A stretch of DNA of 64,000 nt from Linyphia triangularis (taxonomy: Eukaryota > Arthropoda > Arachnida > Araneae > Linyphiidae): assembly GCA_963978545.1 (NCBI GenBank), contig OZ021725.1:10419346-10483345 (forward strand), in the 5' to 3' direction. The translations under genes were made by a program, and so were the position numbers. Under the pieces are notes generated by a model. It ran no database searches. It saw nothing but the letters and a program-made list of their open reading frames with translations, and was not told the DNA's origin. Positions 58,201 to 64,000 of the stretch are shown piece after piece (the first letter of the stretch is position 1; each line of letters begins with the position of its first letter).

Positions 58201-59493
58201 CAAAATTGTTGCTACAAGAAGCTTGGCGAAACAAGATAGGCTGGGACGAAGAATTGCCTCCGAATATTCTGCATCGATATCAACATTGGGTGAAACATAT
58301 TGATCTCATAGAACAGTGCAGAATACCTCGTCGATTGATACAAGGAACTCTTGAGAACACAAGCCTGCACGTCTTTACCGATGCTTCCGCAGATGCAGAT
58401 GCTTGCTGTGTATACTTACGTTCTGAAGAAGAAGCAGGCACCTCTGTCCAGTTAATATCTTCCAAATCCAAAGTAGCCCCAATGAAAAGACCAACGATTC
58501 CACGTTTAGAGTTGCTTGGAGCTGCAATGGGTGCAAGATTAGCATGTACCGTTCTTGAAGCAATACAACAGCCTCTAAGAATTTTCTTTTGGGTCGATTC
58601 AATGGTTGTCTTAAGCTGGATAACGAAGGGAGAACCGTGGAACAGTTTCGTCGGCAACCGGGTTAAAGAAATACGTAAACTTACAGCTGTCGACAGTTGG
58701 AGATTTGTACCAGGAACTATGAATCCGGCCGACCTGCCTTCTCGTTCTTACAGTTGGAAGGAGTTGATAGATAGTCGATGGTGGGAGGGCCCACCTTGGC
58801 TTAAAGAAGCAGAGAATACCTGGCCAAATACTGAGATTACGATGCCTGAAGAAGCTTTAGTTGAAAGAAAGAAAAGTGTTATCTGCAGTACGAATATCAA
58901 CTTACAAGAAAACTTCAGCAAAGAGCTTCTGTACTTCTCTAAATACAGTAAAGTTATACGAATGGTAGCTTGGATGTTACGATTTGTCAATAATGCTAAG
59001 AATAAGTCCACACGAGTTGCATCCGAGTTAACAAGTGAAGAAATACAGAAAGCAGAACTTGCCATCATAAAACTGGTACAAAGAGAGAGTCCTGAATTGA
59101 AGGAAAAATACTCAAAGTCAATACGATTTTCTGAAGAATCTGGAGTCTTGAAAGTTGAAACTAAGTTGGTTTTGGGTGAAGATCCAGAAGATTTCCAGAG
59201 ACCAACAGTACTACCCGATCATCCTATAGTGAAACTGTACGTAGAACATGTCCATAAAGCTATGATGCATAGTGGTGTTCAAACAACTCTGAACCATATT
59301 CGACCGCTTTACTGGATTCCTCGCGGTCGGAGGGTAGTTCGAGAGGTAATAAGCAAGTGTGTAGTCTGCAAGCGACACTCGAGTAAACAAGTACAGCCAA
59401 ATGCTGCACCTCTACCCATAGATAGAACGAAACGCATTGCTGCATTCCAAGTCACCGTTCACTTACGTCAAGGTACCAAGGTATGGATTGTTT
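55254..59493 (+). CDS. BEL/Pao gag-pol polyprotein, integrase truncated
   Basis: A continuous frame of about 1413 codons. Order: N-terminal coiled region; DUF1759-type gag (about 128-280, LPKIELKEYDLMPRTWVAFW); Cys/His knuckles (CIFCQKRH about 353, CLVCLKTGHLAKNC about 387, CLVCGKRHY about 406); aspartic protease LLDDGSQRSYV (about 472); reverse transcriptase with VIADIKQAFLQL (about 802) and FYVDNLVTS (about 881); RNase H starting VFTDASADAD (about 1039); and integrase zinc-binding H...H...CVVC (about 1336-1380). The YVDN variant is, from memory, common in this clade. Short in-frame gaps are visible at the RT block after RHCRVVF and at the integrase start after AFQVT. The integrase catalytic core is absent, so the copy is defective. 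Confidence 0.9.
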
Positions 59494-59740
59494 TGTGGCG
59501 GCGCGAGCTTGTTGGTATGACATTTTGAACTCCATCGGCGTGAGATGAGATGATGTCTCGTGCGTTGCATAGCGACGGAAAAAATAACTTTCCCGGCCGA
59601 GCAGTTTTATTTTTATTACTTGTGTTCCATGAATATTTTCTTAGCATGTTGTATCGTTGGTGTTTATTTAGTTAATTAAAGTCTAATAAATTTATGTGAA
59701 ACTAAAATGGAGTCAGATTACTAATCCAAGAATCATAACA
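59494..59740 (+). repeat. Gypsy 5' LTR
   Basis: 247 bp beginning TGTGGCGGCGCGAG and ending AATCATAACA, with AATAAA at 59684 and TTTATTTAGTTAATT upstream. The 3' copy is not in the window. Confidence 0.8.
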
Positions 59741-59749
59741 TCGCTAAAG

Positions 59750-59768
59750 TGGTGACTTTTTACGGACT
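59750..59768 (+). promoter_or_regulatory. Putative primer binding site of the Gypsy element
   Basis: TGGTGACTTTTTACGG lies 9 bases after the LTR, in the position of a tRNA primer site. The matching tRNA was not identified. Confidence 0.5.
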
Positions 59769-60055
59769 CTGAACTTTCATGAGTAACCTTATTGCGAATA
59801 CCGGCTGGACTGGAAAGTTTCACAGATTGTAATAAGAAGTGCAAGTACCAATGTGAAAGTAAAGTGGCCTGAATGGTTTATTTTTGAAGATTGTGGCAAT
59901 TCTAGCGTTTCGAATTTGGATGTTGCTAGTCAATAACCTCCTCCGAAGAATTAATAAAGAACTTCACAACTTGGTGAGTGATGAATTAGATCCTGCTCGG
60001 TGACCATTTTCGTACGTTATTTTGTAAGAATTTTCTTGGGCTTTCGTATATAAAT

Positions 60056-60841
60056 ATGTCACACGAGGGTGATCAGGATATGTTTTCGCTACCTACCACA
60101 ATAGAGGTGGCTAGAGTTGCATTTCGTCCGCCCCCATTTTGGGAAAATAACCCAGAATTATGGTTTGGCCAACTCGAGTCACAGTTTCACATTTCTGGTA
60201 TCACAGCAGATGCCACAAAATTTCATTCTGTGGTTACAGCCTTGAATGCAAGTGTACTTTCTTGTGCAACCAATTTAGTTCGCACACCCCCCACTGAAAA
60301 TATGTACATCACTTTAAAATCGCGAATTTTAAGCAATTTTGTGCAATCTGATTCTTTTCGCCTCAAGCAACTTTTGCAAGATTTAACCCTTGGCGATAAA
60401 AGGCCTTCGCAGCTACTTCTCGAGATGCGGAATTTGGCCGATGGGAAAATTACTGACGAAGTCTTGAAATCTTTGTGACTTCAACGCCTCCCTGTTTCTA
60501 TGCAACAGATTTTATCTGTAAGCAGTGAAACTTTAGATGGGCTGTCAAAAATAGCCGACAAGGTCAATGAGGTATCAGGTTGCACACTTGCGGTTTCTAG
60601 TGTATCATCAGGACATGAAAAGACAGAGATTCAAATTCTACGGGATGAAGTAGCAGCACTTCGCGCTGATATGAAAAGTTTGTTAAATGGCTCTAAACAG
60701 CGCTTTCGAAGTCGTAATAGAAATAGAGCAACCACCCGTAGTAGAGAGGGGTCATGCAATATTTTATGCAGGTACCACAAACGTTTCGGAGATAAAGCCC
60801 GGGATTGCATTAAACCATGTGAGTTTACGGAAAACAATTAA
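60056..60841 (+). pseudogene. Gypsy gag, one in-frame stop
   Basis: The frame starts MSHEGDQDMFSLPTTIEVAR and contains PPPFWENNPELWFGQLESQF, the capsid-like start common to many arthropod Gypsy gag proteins. It ends with a CxYHxxFGxxAxxC knuckle (about 60766-60810) and stops at 60839-60841. A TGA at 60476-60478 breaks it after 140 codons in a conserved block. The rest of the frame is intact. The pol frame opens after 60822 in the -1 phase relative to gag, so expression would need frameshifting or another mechanism. Confidence 0.85.
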
Positions 60842-63800
60842 GCGCGTCTGTTTTAACGGCGGCAGATTGCAGCTTACTTTCCAGTCGTCTGTTTGTTATT
60901 GACAAAAATTCCGGCTTTCGTTTTTTAGTCGATTGTGGTGCTGCAATAAACTGCATTCCCGAAGGACTTATGAAAGAAAGCACACCTTCGGAACTTTTTC
61001 TTTACGCGGCTAACGACAGTAAAATTCGCACTTACAGTACTAAGAAGTATAACTTAGATATCGGGTTGCGTCGAGTATTTACATGGGTTTTTTGGATAGC
61101 TGATGTTTCGCGTCCGATTTTAGGCGCAGATTTTTTGGAGCATTTTGGTCTTGTGGTAGACGTTAAAAATAGACAGCTTGTTGATGGCCTAACTAAGATT
61201 AATGCCAAAGCCACAATTTGTCCTGGTCCCACATTAGGATTAACTCTAATTTCAGATGCATCCCCGTACCATAAAATTCTGGCCAAATATCCCCAACTTG
61301 TTAACTTGAATTTAAGTAATGAGAGAATGACTCATTCTGTCACTCATTGTATAGAGACAAAAGGTCCACCTGTATATTCTAAAGCTAGGCGCTTATCCCC
61401 AGAAAAACTTAAAATCGTCAAAACAGAATTTGAAGAACTACTACAAAAAGGAATAATTCGACCTTCTAGTAGTCCTTACGCAAGCCCAATACATCTTGTA
61501 CCAAAGAAAAATAATACTTAGCGAATTGTAGGTGATTTTCGGCGGTTAAATTTTCAAACTATCCCGGATAGATATTCCCTTCCTCACATTCAAGATTTTT
61601 CACATGGACTTGCAGGGAAAAATATTTTTTCAAAGGTAGACCTCGTAAAGGCCTATCATCAGATTTCCATAGAGCCTAAAGACATTCCAAAAACCGCAGT
61701 CATTTCCCCGGTGGGGCTTTTTGAATACGTAAAAATGTGCTTTGGATTACGTAACTCTGGGCAAACTTTTCAGAGGTTTATGGATGAAGTCTTACGCGGT
61801 CTTGAGTGTTGTTATGTCTACCTTGATGATATTCTTATTGCCTCAAGTGATCCCAAAGCTCACGAGTCTGACTTTAATAGAGTTTTTGAAAGGTTAAGTG
61901 AGTATGGTATAGTTATAAACTTGGAGAAATGCGAGTTTGGTAAAAGTGAAATTGAATTTCTGGATTTTCATGTATATGGTAAAGGAATTTCTCCTCTTCC
62001 AGCCAAAGTTCAGGCACTCAAAGAGTACATTCTTCCTAAAACGGTTGATGAACTTCGTCGTTTTTTGGCAATGCTAAATTTTTATCACAGGTTCCTTAAG
62101 AACGCTGCTGGTGTTCAAGCGTGTTTGTATGAGCTTACAAAAGGCAAAGCCAAAAAAGACAAGACCCCAATTGTTTGGAACGAGGCTAACGAGAAAGCAT
62201 TTAATGAGTGTAAAGAAATTCTAACTAATGCTACACTTTTAGTGCACCCTCTTCCGGATGCAGAGTTGACTCTTGTTACTGATACTTCTGAAATTGCAAT
62301 TGGTGCCGCATTGCATCAATCTGTAGGTGACAATTTGGAACCTTTAGGGTTTTTTTCGCGTAAATTAACACCAACTGAGTGCAAATATAGCACTTACGAT
62401 CGAGAATTGTTAGCGATATATTCTGCGATTCGTCATTTTAGACATATGGTACAGGGACGCGAATTTAAAGTTCTGACTGATCATAAGCCTTTAATATATG
62501 CATTTCAGCAAAAAACAGATAGATGTTCTCCGAGACAACAGAGACATCTTGAATTTATAAGTCAATTTACCACGGATTTCCATCACATTTCTGGCGACAA
62601 GAATCCAGTTGCCGACGCGTTTTCTCGTATTTCTGCAATTCAGGTCCCAGGACCTTTAGACTACGACGAAATGGCCATCGCGCAGGATTCTGATGAGGAG
62701 ATGCAAGCTTTGATCGGCGCCGATTCTGGTCTTGAGTTGAAGCCTTTGACATTCCCCTCATCAAGCCGGTGTATTTTTTGTGATGTATCCAATGGTACTG
62801 TGAGGCCCTATGTTCCAGTTTCATTTCGTCGCAGGGCGTTTGATATTTGTCATGGACTTTCTCACCCTGGCATTAAGGCTACTACTGATTTAGTTCGTAA
62901 GCGTTTTGTTTGGCGAGATTTGACAAAAGACTGCAAAAATTGGTGTAGGAATTGCATACCTTGCCAAAAGTCAAAAGTGCAACGCCACAATAAATCAGTG
63001 CTCCAGTCGTTTCCTTCACCTAACGCCAGATTTTCACATGTCCATATCGACATAATGGGACCCTTGCCTCCATCGAAAGACTGTCGTTACATTTTGACCT
63101 GCGTAGATAGGTACAGCAGATGGCCTGAAGCCATTCCAATAAAGGATCAGACAGCTGAGACGGTAGCACAGGCTTTTTACGCTAATTGGATTGCTCGTTT
63201 TGGTGTACCCGATATAGTAACTACTGACCGAGGAACTATATTTGAAAGCAACCTTTTTGCTTCTCTTACTAAGTTGTTAGGGGTACATCGGATCAGAACC
63301 ACTGCTTATCACCCAATGAGTAATGGCGCTGTAGAGCGTATGCACCGCCAGCTTAAGGCAGCCATCAAGTGCCACAACACAGAAAGGTGGTGGGACATCC
63401 TCCCGACCGTTCTCTTGGGGATGCGTTGTAGTCTCAAAGACGACATACAGGCAACTGCTGCGGAAATGGTGTATGGAACTACTTTGCGACTTCCTGGTGA
63501 ATTTTTTAGGAATTCTTCAGGGCCAGAAGACATCTCGCAAGCTGAGTTTGTGAGAAGGTTACGTGCAGAGACGAGAGAGGTACGTCCTGTCCCATTCTCA
63601 AATCACTCTAAGCAAGGTGCCTTCATTCACGGAGACCTCCACCGAACGTCCCATGTGTTTGTGAGAACTGATGCGGTAAGACTACCCCTGGAACAGCCCT
63701 ATAAAGGACCATGGAGAGTCGTATCTCGAGCTGACAAGTTCTTCGTGTTAGAGGTTAACGGGCATCATAACACGGTGTCGATTGATCGCCTGAAGCCTAC

Positions 63801-64000
63801 TTTTATGGATAACGACGGGCTCCAGAAAGATCCAGTTCCTTCAACGATTCCAGTTCCTTCAACAACTCCAGTTGCCTCAACAACTCCAGTTCCTTCAACG
63901 ACTCCAGTTGTCTCAACGACTCCAGTACCCTCACCGACTCCAGTACCTTCACCGATTCCAGTACCTTCACCGACTTCAGTTCCCTCAACAACAGCAGCTC
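60823..64000 (+). pseudogene. Gypsy pol, one in-frame stop, open at window end
   Basis: Protease with LVDCGAAINCI (Asp codon 60931) and ILGADFLEHFGL. Reverse transcriptase with YASPIHLVPKK, then an in-frame TAG at 61519-61521, then [10 protein letters not shown] and YLDD at 61819-61830. RNase H with [13 protein letters not shown] (about 62270) and a DHKPL block. Integrase HHCC knuckle (about 62851-62960) and core with D at 63049, D at 63226 and E at 63334, giving 58 and 35 residues between them (DD35E). After the integrase comes [19 protein letters not shown] and VSIDRLKP, then a P-V-P-S-T-T repeat. No other stop lies between 61522 and 64000. Read as a single frame from 60823. Confidence 0.92.
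63830..64000 (+). repeat. 18-bp tandem repeat coding P-V-P-S-T-T at the pol C-terminus
   Basis: Units of CCAGTTCCTTCAACAACT and close variants repeat about nine times, in frame, to the window end. They add a Pro/Ser/Thr-rich tail after the usual Gypsy C-terminal motif. Confidence 0.85.

Larger units (their letters stand above)
54953..59493 (+). mobile_element. BEL/Pao LTR retrotransposon, interrupted
   Basis: The 5' LTR starts TGTTGCCACTCG right after receptor sequence. A primer-binding-like TGGCGTCCGTGATTTTGAAC follows at 55215, then one long gag-pol frame. The element is cut at 59493 in the integrase by a Gypsy LTR, so its 3' part would lie beyond the window. Confidence 0.92.
59494..64000 (+). 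mobile_element. Gypsy LTR retrotransposon, 3' end outside window
   Basis: The 5' LTR TGTGGCGGCG...ATAACA is followed by a primer binding region, gag, and pol in protease-RT-RNase H-integrase order, the Ty3/Gypsy arrangement. It is inserted in the BEL/Pao integrase. Only two nonsense codons are seen in nearly 4 kb of coding sequence, so it is a young insertion. Confidence 0.93.

Overview
The window looks like AT-rich, transposon-dense nuclear DNA of an arthropod. The cellular genes support this: a seven-helix insect/arachnid-type gustatory receptor family and a spliced vanin/biotinidase-like amidohydrolase. So do the mobile elements (Jockey-like LINE, BEL/Pao, Gypsy, hAT, Tc1/mariner-type inverted-repeat elements, tRNA-derived SINEs and a Helitron-like element). 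A spider or other arachnid is my best guess, but that is inference.

Layout. 1-2.88 kb: decayed LINE carrying a palindromic MITE and a SINE. 3.6-7.85 kb: long inverted-repeat (fold-back) element in which one arm has been amplified into about twelve 245-bp tandem units. 8.48-10.70 kb: hAT element with 8-bp target duplication and a broken BED-finger transposase. 10.7-15.4 kb: Helitron-like piece, two inverted-repeat elements sharing one terminus, and an LTR fragment. 15.57-31.50 kb (copy A) and 36.49-50.56 kb (copy B): a direct tandem segmental duplication. Each copy holds an intact gustatory receptor ORF on the plus strand, a relic of a second receptor, and the large second exon of a vanin-like gene on the minus strand, followed by a TTAA-flanked fold-back element in the intron. 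31.5-36.5 kb: copy-A-specific spacer with solo-LTR-like sequences, a Helitron-like element and a hAT-type MITE. 52.29-52.52 kb: the only first exon of the vanin-like gene. 53.9-54.95 kb: a third, older receptor copy cut by a BEL/Pao retrotransposon (54.95-59.49 kb). That element is itself cut by a Gypsy retrotransposon (59.49 kb to the window end).

How the genes relate. Receptor and vanin-like exon converge (receptor plus, vanin minus) and duplicated together as a module. Exon 1 of the vanin-like gene (signal peptide and first part of the fold) is single, while two nearly identical exon 2 copies lie downstream of it. Exon 1 plus exon 2B gives a 520-residue protein with vanin-like Glu and Lys catalytic positions, but Ser where the Cys nucleophile should be. 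Exon 2A keeps an open frame and the same splice acceptor, so it is either an orphan exon or an alternative 3' exon. The most interesting items are the shared first exon, the missing nucleophile in both copies, a patch of probable gene conversion in receptor helix 6, and the series of fold-back elements.
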